64,000 nucleotides of DNA from Nanosynbacter sp900555675 (GTDB lineage: Bacteria; Patescibacteriota; Saccharimonadia; Saccharimonadales; Saccharimonadaceae). Location: positions 124,001-188,000 of the forward strand of contig NZ_CP157587.1 of NCBI RefSeq assembly GCF_022828245.2, given 5' to 3'. The translations under genes were made by a program, and so were the position numbers. Below are positions 10,683 through 18,674 of the stretch, piece by piece (position 1 is the first letter of the stretch; every line of letters begins with the position of its first letter). The notes under the pieces were generated by a model, which saw only the letters and a program-made list of their open reading frames with translations, ran no database searches and was not told the DNA's origin.

Positions 10683-10731
10683 TATGGGGTGAAGTGGGCT
10701 TACGTCCACGACACTCCACCAAGACGAATGA

Positions 10732-10808
10732 GGGCGATTAGCTCAGCTGGTTAGAGCGCGTCACTGATAATGACGAGGTCGGAGGTTCAAGTCCCTCATC
10801 GCCCACCA
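10732..10808 (+). tRNA. tRNA-Ile (GAT)
   Basis: 77 nt. Acceptor GGGCGAT/ATCGCCC, anticodon arm CGTCA-CTGATAA-TGACG (anticodon GAT), T-arm GGTTCAAGTCC, encoded CCA. The Ala-Ile pair normally found in a 16S-23S spacer survives here although 16S and 23S are no longer joined. Confidence 0.97.
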
Positions 10809-10821
10809 TATTTTTTAATAT

Positions 10822-10898
10822 GGGCGCTTAGCTCAGTTGGCTAGAGCATCTCGTTTACACCGAGAGGGTCGGGGGTTCGAGTCCCTCAGCGCCCACCA
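10822..10898 (+). tRNA. tRNA-Val (TAC)
   Basis: 77 nt. Acceptor GGGCGCT/AGCGCCC, anticodon arm TCTCG-TTTACAC-CGAGA (anticodon TAC), T-arm GGTTCGAGTCC, encoded CCA. Confidence 0.97.
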
Positions 10899-10917
10899 AT
10901 CATAGATAGTCAGGATT

Positions 10918-10940
10918 ATCGCCGAGTAGGCGATTTTTTA
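10918..10940 (+). terminator. Terminator after the tRNA cluster
   Basis: ATCGCC-GAGTA-GGCGAT followed by TTTTT. It separates the tRNA cluster from pyrD. Confidence 0.8.
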
Positions 10941-10953
10941 TTTACAAGCAACC

Positions 10954-10982
10954 TTGCTTAATAAATCATAGATAGTTATACT
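10954..10982 (+). promoter_or_regulatory. pyrD promoter (leaderless type)
   Basis: TTGCTT (10954-10959), 17 nt, TATACT (10977-10982), then only 8 nt to the ATG at 10991. No Shine-Dalgarno site can fit in the transcript. Confidence 0.75.
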
Positions 10983-10990
10983 CTTAGAAT

Positions 10991-12130
10991 ATGTATAAGC
11001 ATATTATTAAGCCGATATTATTTTTGTTAACACCAGACTTTACTCATAAGTTAACTATTTTTTGCGGTCGTTTGGCGCAAGCATTCCCTCCTGTTAGGTG
11101 GGCTATTCGTAAATTATGGAGCTTCCAGGACAAGTCGCTACAGCAGGAAATTGATGGAGTTGTATTTAATAACCCAATAGGCTTGTCAGCGGGATTTGAT
11201 AAAAATGTACAATTGTCACCTTTAATGGAAGATGTTGGATTTGGCTTTGCTTCTGGCGGATCTGTAACTATGGAGCCGAGAAGGGGGAATCTGCGACCAT
11301 GGTTTCATCGATTACCGAACACCAAATCTGTAGTTGTGTATGCTGGTATGCCGAATTATGGATTAGAGAAGATTAGTGACTATATTGAACTAAATAGATC
11401 TAAAGTTAAATCAATGCCGACTGTTGTGTCTGTGGCTGTTATTGCTGATAAATCCACGAAAGACGAATTTGGGCCAGTCGTTCCGGAGGAATATATAATT
11501 CGGGATGTAAAAAAAGCGGTTAGTTATATCGTAGAAAACAGTCTGGCTAATGTCGTAGAAATCAATATCTCTTGTCCGAATGCTGGCAAGGAGCCGTTTA
11601 TCTATGCTGGTACGCTGGAGTCTTTATTAAGCGAATTAGATTCTGTAGAGAGAAATGTTCCTTTCTGGGTTAAAATGCCACATTTGTATGATTTGAAGCA
11701 ATTCGACTCGCTATTAAAGGTTATTGTTGAGCATAATATTCAGGGTGTAACGGTCGCTAATTTAATAAAGGATCGTGAGAAGGTAGATCTTAAAGATCCT
11801 TTGACTGATGATGTTAGAGGAGGACTAAGTGGTGAACCTACTCGCGCACATAGCTTAGAATTGATTAAGCATACATATAAAAACTATGGAGATAAACTAA
11901 CTATTATTGGTGTTGGCGGAGTTTTTTCGGCCGAAGATGCATACGCTAAGATTAAAGCGGGCGCTAGTCTAGTTGGGCTTATCACTGGGCTGTTTTTTGA
12001 AGGTCCGCAGCTAATTGGGCGAATGAATCGCGAGTTGTCTCAGCTGCTAAAAAATGACGATTTTTCTAGTATTTCTGAGGCGATTGGCGCTGATTTTAAT
12101 AAAAAGCAAAAAAAGTCGAAAAAACTTTGA
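10991..12130 (+). CDS. pyrD: Dihydroorotate dehydrogenase, class 2-like
   Basis: 379 aa. The protein oxidises dihydroorotate to orotate in pyrimidine synthesis. The N-terminus (LFLLTPDFTHKLTIF) resembles the membrane-associating helices of quinone-linked class 2 enzymes. Class 2-like FMN motifs follow: NPIGLSAGFDKN, GGLSGEP, IIGVGGVFSAEDAYAKI and LITGLFFEGP. However, the catalytic-loop motif reads INISCPNAG with Cys195, the base typical of class 1 enzymes, where class 2 has Ser. The usual class 2 MGFNN segment is replaced by YAGMPNYGL. The electron acceptor is therefore uncertain. The gene sits between the tRNA cluster and the 23S rRNA under its own promoter. Confidence 0.9.
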   Translation: MYKHIIKPILFLLTPDFTHKLTIFCGRLAQAFPPVRWAIRKLWSFQDKSLQQEIDGVVFNNPIGLSAGFDKNVQLSPLMEDVGFGFASGGSVTMEPRRGNLRPWFHRLPNTKSVVVYAGMPNYGLEKISDYIELNRSKVKSMPTVVSVAVIADKSTKDEFGPVVPEEYIIRDVKKAVSYIVENSLANVVEINISCPNAGKEPFIYAGTLESLLSELDSVERNVPFWVKMPHLYDLKQFDSLLKVIVEHNIQGVTVANLIKDREKVDLKDPLTDDVRGGLSGEPTRAHSLELIKHTYKNYGDKLTIIGVGGVFSAEDAYAKIKAGASLVGLITGLFFEGPQLIGRMNRELSQLLKNDDFSSISEAIGADFNKKQKKSKKL

Positions 12131-12138
12131 AAAAACCC

Positions 12139-12167
12139 TTGCAAAAGAATCTCAGCTGCTGTATAGT
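12139..12167 (+). promoter_or_regulatory. 23S-5S rRNA promoter
   Basis: TTGCAA (12139-12144), 17 nt, TATAGT (12162-12167), just after the pyrD stop. A leader of about 210 nt follows. This is a second rRNA promoter, confirming that 16S and 23S are transcribed separately. Confidence 0.75.
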
Positions 12168-12337
12168 TAATTACTAGTTAAGCGAATGTTCAAACGAACC
12201 TCTGGCAATACACTGCAAAACGTGCGAGGGCAGTGGAAAAACATCTGAGTGTAGATAGATTTGTCAATTTATTGACTTGTCGGTTGTGCACTCAAATGTG
12301 TGAGGCACTGATCATTAACAATTTGAGAGTAAAAGAA

Positions 12338-12355
12338 ATTGAGTTTTTAATTGAC
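12338..12355 (+). other. 23S processing stem, 5' arm
   Basis: ATTGAGTTTTTAATTGAC pairs with 15871-15887 beyond the 23S 3' end (one bulged base). The mature ends also pair (TAGTTAAGTC with GACTTAACTA). Confidence 0.75.
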
Positions 12356-13746
12356 GGTAGTAGTAATTGCAAAGTAGCAACTACTAGTTAAGTCAATGCA
12401 TAAAAAGGTACTCAAGGGCGCTAAATGGATGCCTAGGCGTGTATTACCGACGAAGGACGTGGAAGACTGCGATAAGCTTCGGGAAGCTGTCAACAAGCTT
12501 TGATCCGGAGATTTCCGAATGGGGAAACCCAGCATGAGTCATGTCATGTTGCCACTTGCTGAACACATAGGCAAGTGAGCGGGAACCATCTGAACTGAAA
12601 CATCTTAGTAGGATGAGGAAGAGAAAGTAAATAACGATTGCGAAAGTAGTGGCGAGCGAAATCGCAACAGCCCAAACCTTTTAAGTTTTTGCCTATTAAT
12701 TTAGGCAAATAAGTTGATAGACGAATACTTATAAGGGGTTGTGATATTACATATGACCAAGTCAGAGAATTTGATTCATTCAAATAATCTGATTTGCGAT
12801 AACTGGCTATCAACAGTTAGTAAGGTAAGAAATCGGCGTGGTTAGTAGAATAGTTTGAATGACTAGCCAAAGAACGTGAAAGCCGTGTATATGAAAACGA
12901 CGCTGACCTTATGTATGTTTTATCGAGTAGGACGGGGCACGAGAAACCCTGTTTGAATCTGGCTGGACCACCAGCCAAGGCTAAATATAATATACGACCG
13001 ATAGTGAACTAGTACAGTGATGGAAAGGTGAAAAGAACCCCGGGAGGGGAGTGAAATAGATCCTGAAATTTAGTGCCTACAAGGAGTCGGAGCCGGCTTG
13101 TCCGGTGACGGCGTGCTTTTTGTAGAACGATCCAGCGAGTTAATTTTTACAGCGAGGTTAAGTCAATTGACGGAGCCACAGTGAAAGCGAGCCTGAATAG
13201 GGCGATCAAGTTGTAAGGATTAGACCCGAAACCGGGTGACCTAACCATGAGCAGGTTGAAGCCACTGTAACAGGTGGTGGAGGACCGAACCAGGATACGC
13301 AGCAAAGTGTTTGGATGACTTGTGGTTAGCGGTGAAATGCCAATCGAACTCGGAGATAGCTGGTTCTCCTCGAAATAGCTTTAGGGCTAGCGTCGTGTTA
13401 GTAGCACATGGGGGTAGAGCTCTGTAAAGGACTGGGGCGGGCAACTGTACCCACCCTTAACAAACTACGAATACCATGTGTGTAATCACGGCAGTTAGAA
13501 CATCGGTGCTAAGATCGGTGCTCAAAAGGGAAACAGCCCAGACCATCATCTAAGGTCCCTAAATTAACGTTCAGTGGGAAACAAGGTGAGATTTCTTAAA
13601 CAGCTAGGATGTTGGCTTAGAAGCAGCCATTCATTTAAAGAGTGCGTAACAGCTCACTAGTCAAGAGATCTTGCGTGGAAAATGTAACGGGGCTAAAACG
13701 TTATACCGAAGATATGGATTACACGCTAAGTACAAAGTTAAAGTTG

Positions 13747-13755
13747 TGTTACAAT
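13747..13755 (+). promoter_or_regulatory. Extended -10 promoter inside the 23S insertion
   Basis: TGTTACAAT is an extended -10 (TGn plus TACAAT, 13750-13755). It ends 6 nt before ATG 13762, the same spacing as the other leaderless genes here. No good -35 is seen. Confidence 0.55.
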
Positions 13756-13761
13756 CAATTT

Positions 13762-13986
13762 ATGGAAAATGAGATTTACGTAGGTAGCGTTTATAAACAC
13801 TATAAAGGCAATAAGTATGTTGTTGTAAGTATAGCTGTTCATACTGAGACGCTTGAAGAGCTTGTAATTTATCGAGCCATTTATGGCGACGGAGAGTTAT
13901 GGGCTAGACCTAAGAAAATGTTTTTAGATAATATTGAAAAAGACGGAAAGATCATTCCAAGGTTTAAATTGATTAAGAAACTTTGA
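13762..13986 (+). CDS. DUF1653-type small protein encoded within 23S rRNA
   Basis: 74 aa (MENEIYVGSVYKHYKGNKY...). The order VGSVYKHYKGNKYVVVSIA, TETLEELVIYRA, YGDGELWARP, MFLDN and PRFKLI follows the DUF1653 family, a small beta-rich domain of unknown function. The stop codon TGA (13984-13986) lies inside the 3' arm of the insertion stem. The ATG is chosen because an extended -10 ends 6 nt upstream. A longer in-frame reading from 13642 would translate conserved 23S sequence and is rejected. Classical intervening-sequence proteins belong to the unrelated S23 four-helix family, so this cargo is unusual. Function is unknown; RNA binding near the ribosome is speculation. Confidence 0.82.
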   Translation: MENEIYVGSVYKHYKGNKYVVVSIAVHTETLEELVIYRAIYGDGELWARPKKMFLDNIEKDGKIIPRFKLIKKL

Positions 13987-15385
13987 TTTTGTTCTTAGTG
14001 TGTAGTGGTAGAGGAGCGTTCCTATCAGCAGTGAAGTCGAATCGGAAGGTTCGGTGGAGCGGTAGGAAGTGAGAATGCTGGAATGAGTAACCATAAGAGA
14101 GGTGAGAATCCTCTCGGCCGTAAGAGCAAGGTTTCCTGAGCCATGGTAATCATCTCAGGGTTAGTCGGGCCTAAGCCGAGGCGCAGAGCGTAGGCGATGG
14201 ACATCAGGTTAATATTCCTGAACCGGTTAAGTTTTGTACACTGTTCACGGGGAAGTAATCGAAGCGGATTCATGGTTTATCCGTCCAACCGAGCGGGAAC
14301 GCAAAGGGAGTGAAAGTGATTCTTCGGAGTCGCGATTTTGGTGAAAGCCCTGGCTAGAAAAGCAGGTGTACGCGTGGACTTAGCCGCCCGTACCGCAAAC
14401 CAACACAGGTGCTCGAGTCGAGTAGACTCAGGCTTACGAGCGAACCTTCGCTAAGGAACTCGGCAATACAGCGACCGTAACTTCGGGATAAGGTCTGCCC
14501 CCACTTCGGTGGATATCAGCCGCGTTCACTCAGTGAATATTAGGTTAAAGAGTACATTTTTAATCACAAAACGAATTTTCTGAGATAGAGCAAACGAATT
14601 GTTCTTTTGAACGCGAACCTCTGGCATCTAACGATGTGGGGGCCGCAGCAAAAGAGCCCACGGAACTGTTTATCAAAAACACAGGTCTCTGCTAACACGA
14701 AAGTGGATGTATAGGGGCTGACTCCTGCCCAATGCTGGAAGGTTAAGGGGAGCGCTTCACGGTGCGAACTGAAGCCCTAGTCAATGGCGGCGGTAACTAT
14801 AACCGTCCTAAGGTAGCGAAATTCCTTGTCAGGTAAGTTCTGACCCGCACGAATGGAGTAATCATGTGGGCACTGTCTCAGCGAAGGACTCGGTGAAAGT
14901 GCATTGGCGGTAAAGATGCCGTCTGTCCGTACCAGGACGAAAAGACCCCATGGAGCTTTACTACAGCTTTACATTGAATATGGTTTCAACATGTGTAGCA
15001 TAGGTGGGAGACTTTGAAGCAGATACGCCAGTATTTGTGGAGTCACCAAGTGAAATACCACCCTTGTTGTGATTGTGTTCTCACGCTGACCGTTATCCGG
15101 TTAGCGGACCGTGTATGGTGGGTAGTTTAACTGGGGCGGTTGCCTCCTAAAGAGTAGCGGAGGCGTTCAAAGGTTGGCTAACTTCGGATGGAAATCGAAG
15201 TGATAGTGTATGCGCATAAGCCAGCTTGACTGTGAGGAGTACATTCCAATCAGAGACGAAAGTCGGAGCAAGTGATCCGCTGTACGTACATTTGTACATG
15301 AATGTGGGATCGACAGCGCAAACGGATAAAAGTTACCCTGGGGATAACAGGCTTATAGCGCCCAATAGTTCACATAGACGGCGCT

Positions 15386-15420
<35 letters not shown>

Positions 15421-15434
15421 AGGGGGAGCACCTT

Positions 15435-15505
<71 letters not shown>

Positions 15506-15843
15506 TTATATCCGGTATGGACGATAGGAAACTTGAGAGGATCTACCCCTAGTACGAGAGGACCGGGGCGGACGCACCTCTGGTGTATCGATTGTGGCCA
15601 CCTGCTGCATTGTCGAGTAGCTATGTGCGGACTAGATAAGCGCTGAAAGCATATTAAGCGCGAAACTAACCTCAAGATAAGGTTTCCCTATGAGGACACA
15701 GAAAGACTATCTGTTTGATAGGCGCAAGGTGGAAGTACAGTAATGTATGGAGCTAAAGCGTACTAATAGTCCCATTGCCTTTTTATGTCCTTGTCCGTGG
15801 AGTTTATGCTTGCATAAACATTGCGGATAAGGTAGACTTAACT

Positions 15844-15967
15844 AGTAATTGGTGCTTTTCAAAAGTACCAGTCAATTAAAAATCAATTCCGTGCTGATGT
15901 TGGACATCGAAGAAAGGGGTTTGGCCCACCGTGGAGTATATACGGAACCAAGCGTCGTAACCCCCTC
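15844..15967 (+). other. 23S-5S spacer with 23S 3' processing arm
   Basis: It contains the 3' arm of the 23S processing stem (15871-15887) and a GGTGCTTTTCAAAAGTACC hairpin. No tRNA gene is visible. Confidence 0.6.
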
Positions 15968-16077
15968 CTTCGGTGCCCATAGCGAGGAGGAAACACCTGT
16001 TCTCATTCCGAACACAGAAGTTAAGCTCCCCAGCGGCGATTATACTGCGAAAGTGGGAAACTAGCACGGTGCCGAAT
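15968..16077 (+). rRNA. rrf: 5S ribosomal RNA
   Basis: About 110 nt. The terminal stem is TTCGGTGCC with GGTGCCGAA. The conserved CCGAACACAGAAGTTAAGCTC loop and AGTGGGAAACTAG region are present. The ends are estimated from the stem. Confidence 0.9.
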
Positions 16078-16080
16078 TAT

Positions 16081-16111
16081 AAGAAAGCCATCCTAATAGG
16101 GTGGCTTTCTT
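16081..16111 (+). terminator. Terminator after 5S rRNA
   Basis: AAGAAAGCCAtCC-TAATA-GGgTGGCTTTCTT, a strong hairpin followed by T-rich sequence. Confidence 0.88.
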
Positions 16112-16127
16112 CTTTATTTTAAAACGT

Positions 16128-16156
16128 TTGTGGTATGTTTTGGCGGGTGATAGAAT
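16128..16156 (+). promoter_or_regulatory. Promoter of the DUF3152-type protease (leaderless type)
   Basis: TTGTGG (16128-16133), 17 nt, TAGAAT (16151-16156), then 6 nt to ATG 16163. Confidence 0.7.
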
Positions 16157-16162
16157 ATAAGT

Positions 16163-16894
16163 ATGTGTATAGTGTGCAGGGTGGCTACTGGTGGTATGGC
16201 AATTGCTGTTGCTTTAACTCCAACGATTAGCATAACAGCACCCAATGAGACTAAGGGTGATGCGAAGAGGGCGATTAGTGCTAAAATTTTCTCTGAAATA
16301 AAATCTCCGTCGTCGCTATCCAGCTTTAAGGTGTCAGATATCCAGACTCCAGATTGGCACTCCACATATCAATCGTCAAAAAAATCAAATTCTGGAGTGA
16401 AAAAAGAAGTCACATACACAATATCAACAAAGGGGAATGTCCGATCAAATTTGTCTGAATTCTCGAAACAGGTAAACGAAACCTTAAACGACAATCGAGG
16501 CTGGGCGCGTATGGGAATTGTTTTTAAAGAGGTAAAAGAGGGTGGAAACTTCAATTTAGTTCTGTCGCAAGCCGAATTAATGTCGTCGTTCTCGTCAGGT
16601 TGTGACGCGGATTGGAGTTGTCGAGTCGGGTCTTCTGTTATTATCAATGATAATCGATGGTCTGGCGCGACTACAGCGTGGAATAAAGCGGGTGGCGACA
16701 TTCGTAATTATCGACATATGGTAATCAATCATGAAGTTGGGCACTGGCTGGGGCATGGGCATTTGAATTGTTCTGGGGTTAATAATCCAGCGGTGGTTAT
16801 GCAGCAGCAATCAATTGACTTGCAAGGTTGTACCTTTAATCCTTGGCCGCTTGATAGTGAATTGTGGTCAACTACGCTAGGGATAGAACTATGA
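16163..16894 (+). CDS. Secreted DUF3152-type zinc metalloprotease
   Basis: 243 aa. A short N-terminal hydrophobic stretch (GGMAIAVALTPTISITA) looks like a signal or anchor segment. The C-terminal half (about 100-243) matches the layout of DUF3152 proteins of actinobacteria: VNETLNDNRGWA, then CDADWSCRVGSSVIINDNRW, then NHEVGHWLGHGHLNC, then VMQQQSIDLQGC and NPWP. His190-Glu191-x-x-His194 with His198/His200 is a zinc-binding HExxH-type motif. Because TM7 cells live on actinobacterial hosts, transfer from a host lineage is plausible, though it is only inferred. The next gene overlaps its stop by ATGA, so the two are translationally coupled. Confidence 0.85.
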   Translation: MCIVCRVATGGMAIAVALTPTISITAPNETKGDAKRAISAKIFSEIKSPSSLSSFKVSDIQTPDWHSTYQSSKKSNSGVKKEVTYTISTKGNVRSNLSEFSKQVNETLNDNRGWARMGIVFKEVKEGGNFNLVLSQAELMSSFSSGCDADWSCRVGSSVIINDNRWSGATTAWNKAGGDIRNYRHMVINHEVGHWLGHGHLNCSGVNNPAVVMQQQSIDLQGCTFNPWPLDSELWSTTLGIEL

Positions 16895-17607
16895 AATTGA
16901 TAAAAAATTATCGCACACTTAAATTGGCCATTGCCATGAGTTTTATAACGCTGATAATGATATTGGCGTATGGATTCATGAGTTGGAAATCTTGGGAAAA
17001 CGTTCAAAGCGTAACAAAAAACACTAACGAAGTGGAAAGCTCGCTGTTTGTTAACTTGCAAAAAGACAAATTATCTGCTGAAAAATTGAACGAATATTTG
17101 GTTGATTTAAAAAATAAACGCCAAAGCTGCGATGTGGTATTTTTTATATCTTGGCAGAGGGACATTAATGCTAGATTTAAAAAGTATTCGGAAGAATGTA
17201 ATAAATCAGTAGAGAAGATGAACCGAACTATACAGAGTATAGAGAAGATTGTTGGCTTTATGGAGTTTGATAAGGAGTTGAGCGGTGAAATACGTACAGT
17301 GTCAGATAACCTATCGAAGACCAGGCAAAATGACTTTATTGCTATAGAGAAAATATGGACTGGCGTAAAGAAGAGGTTGGAATCCAGAGAAGACGAGGTT
17401 GACTTACGTAAGCTAGCGATGAAGAGGATAGACGCTATTTTATTGGCTGTGCGTGATTTGAAGTCGGCTAACGAAAAGAAAGACAGCGACCAGTTTGCTA
17501 TAGCTAGGGATAAATTTACTGTGGCTATTAACGCTTGGATTGGTTTACAAAATGAGTTGACACAAGAATCTCAGCTTAGGATAGATAATCTATTAAGAGA
17601 GTTTTAG
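16891..17607 (+). CDS. Membrane-anchored helical protein coupled to the protease
   Basis: 238 aa, not recognised. ATG 16891 overlaps the TGA of the protease gene (ATGA). One N-terminal membrane helix (LAIAMSFITLIMILAYGFM, about residues 12-30) is followed by a long, mostly helical charged domain (about 40-235) with coiled-coil character, presumably outside the cell. The overall look is of a sensor or spacer ectodomain without a cytoplasmic output domain. The tight coupling suggests that it acts with, anchors or restrains the protease. This is inference only. Confidence 0.75.
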   Translation: MKLIKNYRTLKLAIAMSFITLIMILAYGFMSWKSWENVQSVTKNTNEVESSLFVNLQKDKLSAEKLNEYLVDLKNKRQSCDVVFFISWQRDINARFKKYSEECNKSVEKMNRTIQSIEKIVGFMEFDKELSGEIRTVSDNLSKTRQNDFIAIEKIWTGVKKRLESREDEVDLRKLAMKRIDAILLAVRDLKSANEKKDSDQFAIARDKFTVAINAWIGLQNELTQESQLRIDNLLREF

Positions 17608-17621
17608 AATAAATCTGCAAT

Positions 17622-17655
17622 AAAAAATATCCCTCTATGTGATGGGATATTTTTC
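17622..17655 (+). terminator. Terminator after the protease pair
   Basis: AAAATATCCC / GGGATATTTT with a 10-nt loop, followed by TC-rich DNA. Confidence 0.8.
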
Positions 17656-17934
17656 TTCTCGAATCTCGCAGAAAACGAGAATTTTTTGTGGTGGAACTCA
17701 TGATTTCTAAAGCTCCAACAGGTGCCGTCAGTAACTGACTTTATTAGTATAGCTAACGTGTCAGTAAAATGCAATATTTTATTCACAATAAAAACTACTT
17801 ATGTAAATATTGACAAAGTATTAGTAATATGCTAGCATATAAACATAACACATATCATGTGTGATATATAAAGGTGAGGGTTTCCATTTAAATTTATGTG
17901 GAAATCTTTTTTAAAAACGGAGGAAAACCTTCCT
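17656..17934 (+). other. Gene-free stretch with extended promoter and structured leader
   Basis: 17656-17809 holds nothing I can assign apart from a weak ACTGAC/GTCAGT inverted repeat. A promoter follows: TTGACA (17810-17815), 17 nt ending in TGC, TAGCAT (17833-17838). The leader of about 90 nt contains hairpin-like ACACATATCATGTGT and TTTCCA...TGGAAA repeats before the KGG-protein start. A regulatory role for the leader is possible but unproven. Confidence 0.6.
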
Positions 17935-18144
17935 ATGGCAGGAACAAAGGCTGGCGGCTTAAAGGCTGCTCAAAAAAATCTAGCTCGCGATCCAGATTTT
18001 TACGCAAAAATCGGACGTAAGGGCGGTAAAAACGGTCGAACTGGTGGCTTTGCTGCAAATCCAGCTTTGGCTCGTATCGCTGGTGCTAAGGGCGGACGCA
18101 TTTCACGCCGTACTAAGAAGACAGTACAAAAAATTGCAGAATAA
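17935..18144 (+). CDS. KGG-repeat small basic protein (stress-protein type)
   Basis: 69 aa with three Gly-rich repeats of the KGG type (KAGGLKAAQKN, GRKGGKNGRTGGFA, GAKGGRISRRTKK). These resemble the YciG-like KGG motif of general-stress proteins and plant LEA-like proteins. The protein is very basic, so nucleic-acid binding is possible. ATG 17935 is chosen over an upstream in-frame ATG (17896) because GGAGG lies at 17919-17923 and the protein then begins MAGTKAGG. Confidence 0.82.
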   Translation: MAGTKAGGLKAAQKNLARDPDFYAKIGRKGGKNGRTGGFAANPALARIAGAKGGRISRRTKKTVQKIAE

Positions 18145-18165
18145 GACCGCTCCAATCTCTTAAAA

Positions 18166-18195
18166 TTAGCCTCCGTATAAGAGGCTTATTTTATT
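18166..18195 (+). terminator. Terminator of the KGG gene, convergent
   Basis: AGCCTC-CGTATAA-GAGGCT followed by TATTTTATTT. The hairpin reaches the 3' end of the convergent minus-strand gene. Confidence 0.75.
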
Positions 18196-18674
18196 TGATA
18201 TCTTTTAAGCTGGCAGGATTTTGCTTGATTTACACGCCACTCTGAGTGGCAATTAATGCATCTGTAAGATGAGGCAGTCGCCTGTAGTCCAACTGCGCCA
18301 CACTGAGGGCAAAGACTACGTTTATGTAGCCAGTCCCTGTAACTATCCAAATAATCTTGAATATTATCGTCGTCCATACTGAGAGTTAAGCCGTATTTTG
18401 GAGCCAAAGTATTAACGGCGTACTCCCAGGCGGATCTCTCCATTTCGATTAGCTGAATGTCGTGTTGATAATTTTTATGACCAAGTTTAGCATGGGCGAT
18501 TTCGTGTAAAAGTTGCACTAAGTCTTCTTGTGAATCTAATTTTTCGTAATAGACTGTTTGTGAATTGGGGTTCCAGGAAAATACTTCACCCTCCTTGAGC
18601 TGCAGTTCTGGGAAATCGTGTTTAATTTGAGGCAAGCTGACTGATAGCATTGTCATAACATCCGTATAATACAA
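18186..18674 (-). CDS. ImmA/IrrE-like HEIAH metallopeptidase with zinc ribbon
   Basis: 162 aa from the longest start. LLHEIAHAKLGH (about residues 55-66) is the HExxH core of ImmA/IrrE-type peptidases, which cleave or regulate repressors. The C-terminus adds CPQCGAVG...CINCHSEW, a four-cysteine zinc ribbon. The start is ambiguous among three in-frame ATGs (18674, 18656, 18650). All of them overlap the end of the ROK kinase gene, so the two form an overlapping minus-strand pair. No partner HTH repressor lies next to it. Cleavage activity is inferred from the motif only. Confidence 0.8.
   Translation of the reverse strand: MYYTDVMTMLSVSLPQIKHDFPELQLKEGEVFSWNPNSQTVYYEKLDSQEDLVQLLHEIAHAKLGHKNYQHDIQLIEMERSAWEYAVNTLAPKYGLTLSMDDDNIQDYLDSYRDWLHKRSLCPQCGAVGLQATASSYRCINCHSEWRVNQAKSCQLKRYQIK

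Larger units (their letters stand above)
13717..14006 (+). other. 23S rRNA intervening sequence in helix 45
   Basis: The conserved rRNA on the left (GTAACGGGGCTAAAACG...ACCGAAG) and on the right (GGTAGAGGAGCGTTC) corresponds to E. coli about 1145-1190. Normally these are joined by the short helix-45 hairpin. Here about 280 nt intervene. The two arms, 13717-13743 and 13981-14006, are complementary over about 25 positions with a few mismatches. This is the layout of bacterial 23S intervening sequences that are cut out by RNase III, leaving a fragmented rRNA. No group I or II intron core is evident to me. The insert encodes a protein with its own promoter (separate entries). Confidence 0.85.

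Noticed and set aside
10540..10722. Extension of the small minus-strand gene to 10722 (containing TQGLEPWTPCLQSR)
   Set aside because: This part is the antisense translation of the tRNA-Ala gene, a well-known annotation artefact; the real start is ATG 10539.
10899..10976. Direct repeat AATCATAGATAGT on both sides of the tRNA terminator
   Set aside because: Short (13 nt), no recombinase or att context; could reflect a small duplication but is not supported as a functional site.
13642..13761. N-terminal extension of the DUF1653-type protein into upstream 23S
   Set aside because: The extra 40 codons are conserved 23S rRNA plus the insertion arm; the promoter inside the insert favours ATG 13762.
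12194..14626. Shared CGAACCTCTGGCA in the 23S leader (about 12194) and in the 23S (about 14614)
   Set aside because: A 13-nt match is not unlikely by chance in 64 kb, and no structural role is evident.
15849..16064. Open frames over the 23S-5S spacer and 5S rRNA
   Set aside because: They overlap the 5S rRNA on both strands and have no protein-like features.
17604..17786. 60-codon minus-strand frame after the protease pair
   Set aside because: It runs through the terminator hairpin and shows no protein-like pattern.
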